A stretch of 34,159 bases of DNA from Bifidobacterium breve (lineage in GTDB: Bacteria; Actinomycetota; Acidimicrobiia; Acidimicrobiales; Acidimicrobilacustridaceae). The first letter of the stretch is position 1. Each line of letters starts with the position of its first letter. The DNA is taken from NCBI GenBank assembly GCA_945878645.1, contig CAMCTW010000009.1, forward strand, positions 1-34,159, given 5' to 3'. Position numbers and translations under genes: made by a program. This document shows positions 6,874 through 14,201 of this stretch, piece after piece. Under the pieces are notes generated by a model. It was not told the DNA's origin. It was given only the letters and a program-made list of their open reading frames with translations, and did not search any database.

Positions 6874-7742
6874 CAGGGCACTCCATCCATTTTGAAAAGC
6901 TTCATGGCATTCTCACGCAAAAACTTGGGCCAGACACTGTCCTTCAATGGAACGTTTTTCATTTCGGTGAATATTCGCTCAAGTGTGAGACCTGCGGGGA
7001 AATACCCGGCGTACATGATCTTCTCCGAGCCTCGCGAGTTGGCGTAGTCAAGAATCGCTTTCGGGTAATGCTTCGGTGCGAATGCACTCGGCATGTAATA
7101 CAGACCCGGCCACTTGAGCATGAGTTTCACGGCAAGCGCTTCCCACGGCTCGGCTCCATGGCGCATCACGATCTTCAATTCCGGGAAGTCGTAACAGACT
7201 TGGTCGAAGTGCATGACGTGCTGGCATTCGGCAGGGAAACGAGGACCAGGAATACCGGCGTTGGAAATAATCGGAATGTCGAGATCAATGCAGGTTTGGT
7301 AGATCGGGTAGTACCGACGATCACTCACCGGAACCTGCGGGAGACATCCAGCGGGAAATGTGGTGACCGCGCTAAGGCCATCGGAGTCATTGGCTTCACG
7401 AATTTTGCGAACCGCACCTGTGATGTCGTTGGGATCAACTTCAAGACTGAAGAACACGCGACCAGGGTGGCGCTTCTTTGCTTCACGGCTCGTGTCGGTC
7501 AGACCAAACAACCCCGCAGCGACGCCGTACTTGTCCATTTCGGAGAAGGTGAAGTCGATGGGGTCGACTTCTTCGCCTGCTTCTTCGGGAACGTCTTTGA
7601 ACATGTAGCCAGCGGGCATTGCAAGATCGTCAGAACCCTTGTCCTTGATCCCGCCCTGCAAGTACTCGTAGACGGCCTTCTTGTCGCGGAACGGAAATCC
7701 GATCATCAGATCGATTGCGCCGACGTTTCCTTCGTATCCCAT
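6873..7742 (-). CDS. Amidohydrolase-family (TIM-barrel) protein with degenerate metal site
   Basis: A 289-residue protein of the amidohydrolase-2 type (ACMSD-like). Beta-strand landmarks are present: IVMRHGAEPWE, and IMYAGYFPAGLTLERIF near the C-terminus. However, the N-terminal strand reads GAIDLMIGFPF with no HxH, and the late-strand aspartate (normally in a SDYP-type motif) is glycine or tyrosine (AGYFP). Two of the usual metal-ligand positions therefore seem lost. It may be a decarboxylase-like, lyase-like or non-catalytic member. It is coupled to the SDR by TGATG overlap and starts 27 bases after the upstream SDR. Confidence 0.75.
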   Translation of the reverse strand: MGYEGNVGAIDLMIGFPFRDKKAVYEYLQGGIKDKGSDDLAMPAGYMFKDVPEEAGEEVDPIDFTFSEMDKYGVAAGLFGLTDTSREAKKRHPGRVFFSLEVDPNDITGAVRKIREANDSDGLSAVTTFPAGCLPQVPVSDRRYYPIYQTCIDLDIPIISNAGIPGPRFPAECQHVMHFDQVCYDFPELKIVMRHGAEPWEALAVKLMLKWPGLYYMPSAFAPKHYPKAILDYANSRGSEKIMYAGYFPAGLTLERIFTEMKNVPLKDSVWPKFLRENAMKLFKMDGVP

Positions 7743-7769
7743 TGGTGTCCTCAGTGCTTGATGTGCGGG

Positions 7770-8663
7770 TCAGTCAAGCACATCAAGATTCCACTCCCGG
7801 AAATAATCGGGATTGCGTCGATCGCGCATCGATTCGTAACGCTTACGCATCGTTTCCTCACTCGAAGGGTTTTCGGGGAGGATCCAGAACTGATCGTCGC
7901 GGATCGCGTTCGACACTCGATCGGCAACTTCTTCTAGCGGCGTGACTTCGAGATCCGGATTGGCGGAACGCATAATTTTTTCCACATCGTCATAGGTGAA
8001 GTGACCCTGAGTGCGTTCCTCTTCGCGCGCGTATTCCTCGGGACGAGTCGACCAGGCCTCGAAAAGTTTCGTGCGCAACATTCCCGGTCCGGGGAACAAC
8101 ACCGAAGCTCCAAGTTTCGTCTTCCGAGTGCGCAGATGAAGCAGGAGTGCCTCGGTCATCGTCACGACCGCGGCCTTACTAACCGAATAGATCGGGGTGT
8201 CGGCCATTGGAGCGATGCCGCCGTTACCTGACGTCGTGTTCACGATGTGTCCCTCGGTGCCTTGGGCGATCATGATCGGGATGAAGGTCTTGATCCCCCA
8301 CGCCACACCGAACACATTGACGTCGAGACACCAATTCCAGTCGGCTTCCTCGTACTCCCACAACGCAAGTTGTCCACCAGGACCAATACCCGCGTTGTTG
8401 CACACGACATGTACTGCCCCGTAGGTATCGAGTGTCGCCTGCGCGAGTGCTTCGACCGACTCGAGTTTGGTGACATCACACTGAACGCCCGTAACTTCAA
8501 GGCCCTCACCCCGCAACAGGGCGACGGACTCTTCGATTCGTTCTGGGACGATGTCGGCCATAACGACCTTCATCCCGTCCTGCCCGAAGCGTTGGCACAT
8601 CGCGAGACCAATTCCGCTCGCGCCTCCGGTGACGACCGCGACGCTGCCGGTGAAGTCCTTCAT
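7770..8663 (-). CDS. SDR family oxidoreductase
   Basis: A 297-residue short-chain dehydrogenase. TGGASGIG (12-19) binds NAD(P), followed by CDVT (62-65) and NNAG (89-92). The active site is S145, Y159 and K163 (YSVSK). The C-terminus is longer than in classical 250-residue SDRs and carries a charged tail with 'NPDYFREWNLDVLD', seen in SDRs of lipid or steroid degradation loci. It is in the catabolic operon between two amidohydrolase-type genes, nine bases after the upstream stop. Confidence 0.87.
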   Translation of the reverse strand: MKDFTGSVAVVTGGASGIGLAMCQRFGQDGMKVVMADIVPERIEESVALLRGEGLEVTGVQCDVTKLESVEALAQATLDTYGAVHVVCNNAGIGPGGQLALWEYEEADWNWCLDVNVFGVAWGIKTFIPIMIAQGTEGHIVNTTSGNGGIAPMADTPIYSVSKAAVVTMTEALLLHLRTRKTKLGASVLFPGPGMLRTKLFEAWSTRPEEYAREEERTQGHFTYDDVEKIMRSANPDLEVTPLEEVADRVSNAIRDDQFWILPENPSSEETMRKRYESMRDRRNPDYFREWNLDVLD

Positions 8664-8672
8664 GATGTCCTC

Positions 8673-9959
8673 TCAGGAACGTTGCAGTTGAGTGTGTGGT
8701 GCGAGCCCGGGACACTTTGACGCGTCTTCGGGAACCTCGCGAAAATCGAGGAACTCGAACACCTCGGCCTTCGTCGGACACCACTTGTCGGCAAGAGGCT
8801 GCAGGGCCTCGACATCGAAGTGATAGAGCCGAGCCGCGTTGGTGGTCAGCATCTTGGTTGTCTCGTCTGGGTCGACTCCACCAAAGGTGAGACGGAGTTG
8901 CTCACGGGTGTAGGGATAGGTGGCCTCGAGATGCGGGTAATCACTGCCCCACGCGATGTTGTCGACACCGACCTGATGACGCAGCGCCCCTTCGATCGGT
9001 CGCAGGAAACTGGCGCCGATCGCGCATTGGCGCTTCCAGTACTCGCTCGGCTTCATCGTCATCTGTTCGGTCGCTACTCGACCGAACAACGCCTCTGATC
9101 CGTAATTGGCATGCTTCATCCGCTCAAAGAAGACATCGAGTTCGTCGAGTGTGTCGACGATCCACTTCGTGCCTGTTTCGGTATTGACGAACCGGAGATT
9201 CGGATATCGCTCGAAGACACCACTGAACATGAGATGCCACAACGCCCGATGACCCCACCAGGTGACTTCGAGCATGAACATGGCCATTGACGCCGGGTAA
9301 TACGGGCCGAAGTCCGGAGTTCCTCCGCCACTGTGATGGGTCACCGTGAAATCGAGATCGGCACACGCAGCCCATAGCGGTTCGTAAATCGGCGAATACA
9401 GCGGTTCGAAACCAGAACCAGGGGGGGCGCCAGGCAGCAACATGCCACCGCGCAAATTGTTCTCGCGGGCCCATTCGAGTTCGCGCACCGATCCTTCGAC
9501 ATCGCCGAGGAACACCTGCACGACACCCGATCGCTGCAGGGGTGCTTCGGCGACGAAATCGGCAAGCCATCGATTATGGGCGCGCAATCCGGCGAAACGG
9601 AGTTCGGCGTTGTCGATGGCGAGCGGTGGAGCTTCGAACATCGTGGAGGGAACGGGCGCGAAAGGAGGCTGGGTGTTGGGGAAGATCACTTCGGCAACGA
9701 CGCCATCGGCTAACTGCTCGCTCCAGCGTCGCTCGAGATCCCAATTGCGATTCGCATCGGCAACTGGATCGCCGCCTACACCAACGTTGAGCACCGATTC
9801 ATCGCCCATGCGTTCACTCATCATCTGATGAGCGGCCTCGATCTGCGCGACCCACTGGTCGAACTGCTCGTGGTACTTCTTCTCGAGATAGGGCTTGTAC
9901 CCACGAATGTCGGAGCCCGCGTGGCAATCAGCAGAGATAACGACGTGGTGTTCGCTCAT
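8673..9959 (-). CDS. Amidohydrolase family protein (amidohydrolase-2)
   Basis: A 428-residue TIM-barrel metal-dependent hydrolase. The first strand is VVISADCHAG (D-x-H form of the metal site). A central histidine pair lies in TVTHHSGGG, and the late-strand aspartate in AWGSDYPHLE. These ligands are present, unlike in the second amidohydrolase-type gene of the operon. Members of this group cleave C-C or amide bonds, or decarboxylate ring-fission products, in aromatic and steroid catabolism; the substrate here is unknown. It starts three bases after the stop of the upstream gene. Confidence 0.85.
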   Translation of the reverse strand: MSEHHVVISADCHAGSDIRGYKPYLEKKYHEQFDQWVAQIEAAHQMMSERMGDESVLNVGVGGDPVADANRNWDLERRWSEQLADGVVAEVIFPNTQPPFAPVPSTMFEAPPLAIDNAELRFAGLRAHNRWLADFVAEAPLQRSGVVQVFLGDVEGSVRELEWARENNLRGGMLLPGAPPGSGFEPLYSPIYEPLWAACADLDFTVTHHSGGGTPDFGPYYPASMAMFMLEVTWWGHRALWHLMFSGVFERYPNLRFVNTETGTKWIVDTLDELDVFFERMKHANYGSEALFGRVATEQMTMKPSEYWKRQCAIGASFLRPIEGALRHQVGVDNIAWGSDYPHLEATYPYTREQLRLTFGGVDPDETTKMLTTNAARLYHFDVEALQPLADKWCPTKAEVFEFLDFREVPEDASKCPGLAPHTQLQRS

Positions 9960-9962
9960 CGG

Positions 9963-10742
9963 TCAGTCCTTTGAACCCAGCACCGACATGTCGTCGTAGC
10001 GCTGGTGGATGAACGGTTCGATGTCGCCACGCGGCACGGTTCCCATCACCTTGGCGTGGATCACCGTGGCGCGCTGTGCCCATGTGGCCTCGATGATTCT
10101 GCGCACGGGCAGATCAGCGATCGGATCAAGCGGAGAGTCTTTGAGAATGACCGTTGCGTCGACGAGTTCGACGTCGCGTTCCTTGTGGTGCTTGTAGGAG
10201 TGGATCAGAAGCGGATCGCTGTCGAGATGATCCTTATTCTCCGGTGAGGGAGAGATCTTGAAATAGAAGTCGCAACTGTCGCGCTCAACGGCAGGACGGC
10301 TTCCGGAAATGGTGCCGGTTACCTCCGCGAGGGTGAAACCGAGACGAGTGAGTTTCCCCGAGACACTGTCGCCATCGCGATCGATTGAGAGTTCGGCAAT
10401 CTTCTTGGGTTCACCGAAGACCTCGCGCCCACCGACGGTGGCCTGTTCCGTCGTCATCGGCATGAAGAGCGGGTATTCGCCCTCCTGATCACCATGCATG
10501 GCATGGACACCGAACCAACCGGCACCGAACCGAAGATTCCCGGGCATCACAACCTGCGTGAGGTTGAGCCTCACGTAGGGCTTTGCGTGCGGAGTGAGCG
10601 GTTTCGGAAGGACCGCTGCGATGACCTCGGGATCGGTCTCGTAGATGACTTCGAGACACGTCGACCAGGTTTCGGTGCCGGTGGCCTCGAGTTCGCGGTT
10701 GCGGCGTTCGGCCGGTGACTTCGCGGCGTAGCGAATAGACAT
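9963..10742 (-). CDS. Acetoacetate decarboxylase family protein
   Basis: A 259-residue protein of the acetoacetate-decarboxylase superfamily. The segment GREVFGEPKKIAEL carries the Schiff-base lysine pair of the family. The preceding 'YPLFMPMTTEQATVGGREVFG' region and 'RPYxRLNLTQVVMPG'-like part also match. True decarboxylases use the lysine to decarboxylate beta-keto acids. Many actinobacterial relatives act in aldol-type or dehydration chemistry, so the reaction is not certain. It is the first gene of the seven-gene minus-strand operon, with an AAGGGGGA ribosome binding site six bases before the ATG. Confidence 0.82.
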   Translation of the reverse strand: MSIRYAAKSPAERRNRELEATGTETWSTCLEVIYETDPEVIAAVLPKPLTPHAKPYVRLNLTQVVMPGNLRFGAGWFGVHAMHGDQEGEYPLFMPMTTEQATVGGREVFGEPKKIAELSIDRDGDSVSGKLTRLGFTLAEVTGTISGSRPAVERDSCDFYFKISPSPENKDHLDSDPLLIHSYKHHKERDVELVDATVILKDSPLDPIADLPVRRIIEATWAQRATVIHAKVMGTVPRGDIEPFIHQRYDDMSVLGSKD

Positions 10743-10860
10743 GACATCCCCCTTCAGTGGTCACGCACCCCAGTGTCGTGCCCTGTAGCGAGGTTACTGC
10801 GCACGCGACTCCGAGTGCTCGAAAAACACGAGGGAGGGGGCAGGCGCGCGTCGGTTTCAT

Positions 10861-10866
10861 TAGGGT
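10861..10866 (+). promoter_or_regulatory. -10 element (TAGGGT) of the DNA methyltransferase gene
   Basis: TAGGGT ends nine bases before the ATG at 10876, so the mRNA would be leaderless or nearly so. It lies in the 133-base divergent region shared with the minus-strand catabolic operon; no other clear element was found there. Confidence 0.4.
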
Positions 10867-10875
10867 TTGACCCCC

Positions 10876-11802
10876 ATGGCTGAGCGACGCACCCGAGAGG
10901 GCACTGCCACCTCCGAATTCGGAGTGTCCAAGCGCGAGAACCACGACTCGACGTCGTTCTATGAGCGTTTCCCGGCCCCGACATTGCTCGACGACGACAC
11001 GGTTGTGCCGTGCCCGGTGAAGGACACCATCTTCTGCGGCGACTCTCGCGACCTTTCAGCGATTCCCGATAACTCCATCGCCCTCGTCGTGACCTCGCCT
11101 CCGTACTTTGCGGGCAAGGCCTACGAAACCGAGTTAGGCCAGGGCGCAGTTCCCGCTTCGTATCTCGATTACCTCGTAATGTTGCGCGATGTATTCGCCG
11201 AATGCTGGCGAGTCCTTGAACCGGGCGGCCGCATTGCCGTGAATATCGCGAACCTCGGGCGCAAACCGTTCCGTTCACTCGCCAGCGATGTCACAACAAT
11301 CCTGCAGAACGATCTTGGTTTCCTGCTTCGCGGCGAGATCGTCTGGATCAAAGCCGAAGGGGCCAGCGGCAACTGCGCGTGGGGTTCCTATGCGTCAGCA
11401 GCTAATCCCGTGCTGCGCGATCTCACCGAACGCATCGTGATCGCCTCGAAAGGCCGGTTCGATCGAGCGCAGAAGCGTTCCGTGCGTGAAAAGAACGGTC
11501 TACCGTTCGAGAACTCAATTGATCCCGACGATTTCATGGCCTGGACCCTCGATACGTGGAAGATCGCGCCGGAATCAGCCAAGCGTGTTGGTCACCCGGC
11601 TCCGTTCCCGGCCGAACTCCCCCGTCGCTGCATTGAACTGTTCACTTATGTCGGCGACACAGTGCTCGACCCATTTATGGGAGCCGGCCAAACCGCCATT
11701 GCCGCGATGCGCACCGGTCGTCATTACGTAGGCATGGAACTCGACCCTGACTATGTCGCCCTTGCCGAACGACGCGTGGAAGAAGCCCGCAACGCTGGTT
11801 GA
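10876..11802 (+). CDS. Site-specific DNA methyltransferase, beta class (orphan)
   Basis: A 308-residue SAM-dependent DNA amino-methyltransferase. The catalytic motif SPPY (74-77) precedes the SAM-binding motif DPFMGAGQT in the C-terminal quarter, the order of the beta class. SPPY, rather than DPPY, is commonest in N4-cytosine methyltransferases, but some N6-adenine enzymes have it too. The chosen ATG lies just behind a -10 box; an in-frame TTG three codons upstream is less likely. No restriction endonuclease is next to it, so it looks like a regulatory or orphan enzyme. The next gene's ATG lies eight bases after its stop. Confidence 0.85.
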   Translation: MAERRTREGTATSEFGVSKRENHDSTSFYERFPAPTLLDDDTVVPCPVKDTIFCGDSRDLSAIPDNSIALVVTSPPYFAGKAYETELGQGAVPASYLDYLVMLRDVFAECWRVLEPGGRIAVNIANLGRKPFRSLASDVTTILQNDLGFLLRGEIVWIKAEGASGNCAWGSYASAANPVLRDLTERIVIASKGRFDRAQKRSVREKNGLPFENSIDPDDFMAWTLDTWKIAPESAKRVGHPAPFPAELPRRCIELFTYVGDTVLDPFMGAGQTAIAAMRTGRHYVGMELDPDYVALAERRVEEARNAG

Positions 11803-11810
11803 CTAGTCCC

Positions 11811-12275
11811 ATGCTCACCAAGGGAATCAACCACGTTGCCTTCATCACCGCTGACCTCGATCGCCTGATCGCGTTCTACACCGAGGTGTTCGACGCAGAA
11901 CTGATGCGCGATGGTTCTGAGTTTCCCGAGGGCAAAGGTCCCCGCCTCGCTGTTCTCAAACTGAGCGAATGGTCAGAGGTGAACGTCTTCGAAATTGAAG
12001 GCAATACCGAACACGAACGTCAGACCCCAATGTTTGGCCGCGGCCGCGTTGACCACTTCGCCATCCAGGCCGAATCACTCGAAGCCTTCGAAACCATTCG
12101 TGAGCGCCTCATGGCCAAGGGCTCGACCGATGATTTCGTCACCGATTTCGGCCCGTTCCTTAGCCTTTTCTGGCGTGATCCCGATGGCCTTGAAGGCGAA
12201 GTATGTGTCGACAACCCCGATGCAACGCCCGGCGTGATGAATCCGCCAGGTACCCGCGCTGCTCGGTACAGCTGA
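11811..12275 (+). CDS. VOC (glyoxalase/dioxygenase) family protein
   Basis: A 154-residue vicinal-oxygen-chelate protein with two beta-alpha-beta-beta-beta units. GINHVAFITADLDRLIAFYTEVF opens the first (read in two parts: GINHVAF with the first metal histidine, then DRLIAFYTEVF). The second contains RVDHFAIQ with another metal histidine, and DPDGLEGEVCV at the end supplies the glutamate. It is a likely metal-dependent isomerase, lyase or dioxygenase acting on a small substrate. It follows the methyltransferase with an eight-base gap and lies directly upstream of mftA, separated by a hairpin. Confidence 0.85.
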   Translation: MLTKGINHVAFITADLDRLIAFYTEVFDAELMRDGSEFPEGKGPRLAVLKLSEWSEVNVFEIEGNTEHERQTPMFGRGRVDHFAIQAESLEAFETIRERLMAKGSTDDFVTDFGPFLSLFWRDPDGLEGEVCVDNPDATPGVMNPPGTRAARYS

Positions 12276-12281
12276 GCGATT

Positions 12282-12298
12282 CGAGGCCCATCGCCTCG
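12282..12298. terminator. Hairpin between the VOC gene and mftA
   Basis: CGAGGC (12282-12287), loop CCATC, GCCTCG (12293-12298): a perfect six-pair GC-rich stem, starting seven bases after the VOC stop codon. No T-run follows, so it may be a weak terminator separating mftABC from the upstream genes. Confidence 0.4.
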
Positions 12299-12319
12299 TG
12301 CCTTGCTCCCGAGCCCGGA

Positions 12320-12325
12320 TAGGCT
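12320..12325 (+). promoter_or_regulatory. Putative -10 element (TAGGCT) of the mftABC transcript
   Basis: TAGGCT fits TANNNT and would start transcription near 12332, about 24 bases before mftA, leaving room for the GGAGG ribosome binding site at 12346-12350. Confidence 0.4.
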
Positions 12326-12355
12326 GCGCACCAGTCATTTCACCCGGAGGGGACC

Positions 12356-12469
12356 ATGGAGCAGACGCTCGAAATCACCGAAACCGAGGCCGTCGAGACC
12401 GACGAGGCCATCGAAGAAGAAATGCTCGTCGAGGAGATCTCCATCGACGGCATGTGCGGCGTCTACTAA
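12356..12469 (+). CDS. mftA: Mycofactocin precursor peptide MftA
   Basis: A 37-residue peptide too short for most gene finders. The leader is strongly acidic (many Glu/Asp, for example EAVETDEAIEEEMLVEE) and the C-terminus is ISIDGMCGVY, the invariant core of mycofactocin precursors. In the known pathway MftC, helped by MftB, oxidatively decarboxylates the final tyrosine and crosslinks it to the preceding valine. MftE then releases the Val-Tyr-derived unit, MftD oxidises it to the redox-active form, and MftF glucosylates it. The ATG has a clear GGAGGGG ribosome binding site. The mftB start is 34 bases downstream. Confidence 0.97.
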   Translation: MEQTLEITETEAVETDEAIEEEMLVEEISIDGMCGVY

Positions 12470-12503
12470 GACCCGCCTGAATGTCCTCGGGCATTCACTC
12501 TTC

Positions 12504-12788
12504 ATGACCGCCGTTGCCTTCGATGCCGACCGCCCCTGGCGGCTCCACGAACGGGTCGCGCTGCGGCCCGAGCCCTTCGGCGCGCTCGCCTATCACTATG
12601 GCAATCGCCGACTCACCTTCTTGCGTTCGCCTGATCTGGTGACGCTGGTTGAGTCGCTGAATGACCAGCCTTCGGCACGCGCTGCGTTCGATGCCGCTGG
12701 TCTCGACGCCAAGCGATGGCCGTCATTTGAAAAAGCACTCACCTCACTCGCCGCTGGCGACTTTCTTGTCCTTGAAAACGTCGCGTAG
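12504..12788 (+). CDS. mftB: Mycofactocin peptide chaperone MftB (PqqD-like RRE protein)
   Basis: A 94-residue PqqD-like protein that binds the MftA leader and presents it to MftC. The N-terminal strand region WRLHERVALRPEPFGALAYH and the following 'RRLTFLRSPDLVTLVESL' are typical for MftB, with a short helical C-terminus. The ATG at 12504 is the only reasonable start in frame, although no strong ribosome binding site precedes it, so translation may depend on mftA read just before. Its stop is 11 bases from mftC. Confidence 0.93.
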   Translation: MTAVAFDADRPWRLHERVALRPEPFGALAYHYGNRRLTFLRSPDLVTLVESLNDQPSARAAFDAAGLDAKRWPSFEKALTSLAAGDFLVLENVA

Positions 12789-12799
12789 GAAGACACCAC

Positions 12800-13933
12800 A
12801 TGACCGCGCTCACTGAACAACTCGCCGAGGGACTCAACTCCCCCATCTGTCTCACCTGGGAATGGACCTACGCCTGCGATCTGCAGTGCGTGCACTGTCT
12901 GTCGTCATCGGGCCGTCGTGATCCCGACGAGTTGTCGACCGAACAGATGAAGGACGTCGTCGACCAGCTCGCCGAGATGCAGGTGTTCTACGTCAACATC
13001 GGCGGCGGCGAGCCCATGCTGCGTCCCGACTTCTTCGAGATCGTCGAGTACTGCGTCGAAAAGGGTGTTGGCGTGAAGTTCTCGACCAACGGTGGTCGCA
13101 TCACCGCCGAGACCGCCAAGCGTCTGGCGTCGATGAACTACGTCGACATTCAGATCTCGCTTGATGGTGTCGACGAAGTAACCAACGACGCGGTGCGCGG
13201 TGAAGGCACCTACGCCCGAGTTCGCACCGCCATGAACCACTTGCGCGATGCCGACTTCGGTCAGTTCAAGCTTTCTGTCGTCATGACTCGCGAGAACGTT
13301 GAGCAGGTTGACGCGTACGAGGCGCTCGCCAACGAATACGGCGCCGAGTTGCGACTCACCCGCTTCCGTCCGTCCGGCCGCGGCATCGAGACCTGGCACG
13401 ACCTGCATCCGACGCAGGCACAACAGGTTGAGCTCTACCACTGGCTTCTGGCCCGTCCCCAGGTGCTCACCGGCGATTCGTTCTTCCATCTCTCTGCACT
13501 CGGCGAACCGCTTCCTGGTCTCAACCTCTGCGGTGCTGGTCGCGTTGTGTGTCTGATCGATCCGGTTGGCGACGTGTTCGCCTGCCCGTTCGTCCTACAC
13601 GACGAGTTCAAGGCCGGTTCGATCCACGGCGAAGGCGGCTTCCGTGCCGTGTGGCAAACATCCGATCTCTTCACCTCATTGCGCGAGCCCTCGAACCCGG
13701 GCGCCTGCGGTTCCTGCGGAAGTTTCGATGCGTGCGGTGGTGGCTGCATGGCGACCAAGTTCTTCACTGGCCTGCCGCTTGACGCTCCCGATCCGGAGTG
13801 CGTGTTCGGTCATGGTGAAACAGCGCTGGCCGAACTCGAAGCCAACGGCGGCGCCGTTCGCCCCGGCGTCAGCAAGGATCACTCGAAGCCGATCGGCTTC
13901 GGCAAAAAGCGCATCCCGGTTTCAATCCTCTGA
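12800..13933 (+). CDS. mftC: Mycofactocin radical SAM maturase MftC
   Basis: A 377-residue radical SAM/SPASM enzyme. The 4Fe-4S cluster motif is C26-x3-C30-x2-C33 (CDLQCVHC), and GGEP (69-72) contacts SAM. The SPASM domain in the C-terminal third has cysteines near 244, 251, 262, 303, 306, 312, 316 and 334 for auxiliary clusters. It decarboxylates the C-terminal tyrosine of MftA and then forms the C-C bond to valine. The length and the RIPVSIL C-terminus agree with the family. A GGAAG ribosome binding site precedes the ATG. Confidence 0.96.
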   Translation: MTALTEQLAEGLNSPICLTWEWTYACDLQCVHCLSSSGRRDPDELSTEQMKDVVDQLAEMQVFYVNIGGGEPMLRPDFFEIVEYCVEKGVGVKFSTNGGRITAETAKRLASMNYVDIQISLDGVDEVTNDAVRGEGTYARVRTAMNHLRDADFGQFKLSVVMTRENVEQVDAYEALANEYGAELRLTRFRPSGRGIETWHDLHPTQAQQVELYHWLLARPQVLTGDSFFHLSALGEPLPGLNLCGAGRVVCLIDPVGDVFACPFVLHDEFKAGSIHGEGGFRAVWQTSDLFTSLREPSNPGACGSCGSFDACGGGCMATKFFTGLPLDAPDPECVFGHGETALAELEANGGAVRPGVSKDHSKPIGFGKKRIPVSIL

Positions 13934-13936
13934 CCG

Positions 13937-13942
13937 TAGGAT
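13937..13942 (+). promoter_or_regulatory. -10 element (TAGGAT) for a leaderless small gene
   Basis: CCGTAGGAT places the TANNNT box six bases before the ATG at 13949, the spacing expected of a leaderless transcript. Very similar CCCGTAGGATC boxes occur before the genes at 17532 and 21788. Confidence 0.45.
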
Positions 13943-13948
13943 TCATCC

Positions 13949-14176
13949 ATGGCCAACCTGCGTCGTGACGAGATCAACCGTTCAGGTGTGAACGATCTCG
14001 AAGACGAGCGCGGCGTGGATGTCTCGCAGATTCAAGCCCAATTGCGACTCAGCGTGCCCGAACGGGTTCGAACGATGGTTGCGATTGCGAACACGAAAAT
14101 CGCCATGCAAGAAGCGGCAAAGAATCAAGCCGCGTTGCCGCACTTGGAAACCTTGCGCGATCAACGAGCGGAGTAG
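13949..14176 (+). CDS. Small hypothetical protein between mftC and mftD
   Basis: A 75-residue, charged, probably helical protein (LSVPERVRTMVAIANTKIAMQEAAKN in its second half, read in parts). I do not recognise a family. It starts 15 bases after the mftC stop on the same strand. A TAGGAT -10 box six bases upstream suggests a separate leaderless mRNA as well as read-through from mftC. It is convergent with mftD. Support for its being real: start placement, codon use like its neighbours, and no better frame in the interval. It is not one of the known mft genes. Confidence 0.6.
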   Translation: MANLRRDEINRSGVNDLEDERGVDVSQIQAQLRLSVPERVRTMVAIANTKIAMQEAAKNQAALPHLETLRDQRAE

Positions 14177-14185
14177 TTCCTACTC
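14171..14185. terminator. Small hairpin between the small gene and mftD
   Basis: GAGTAG (14171-14176), loop TTC, CTACTC (14180-14185). The 5' arm includes the stop codon of the small gene. The region is convergent, so the hairpin could serve both strands. There is no T-run. Confidence 0.35.
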
Positions 14186-14201
14186 GGAGAGTGGTGGCTA
14201 G

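Noticed and set aside
7068-7937. 289-codon open frame on the plus strand
   Set aside because: Antisense to the amidohydrolase-like and SDR genes; no domain features.
10876-11802. Idea that the methyltransferase is MftM, the mycofactocin sugar methyltransferase
   Set aside because: The SPPY motif before the SAM loop is the beta-class DNA methyltransferase layout, not a small-molecule methyltransferase.
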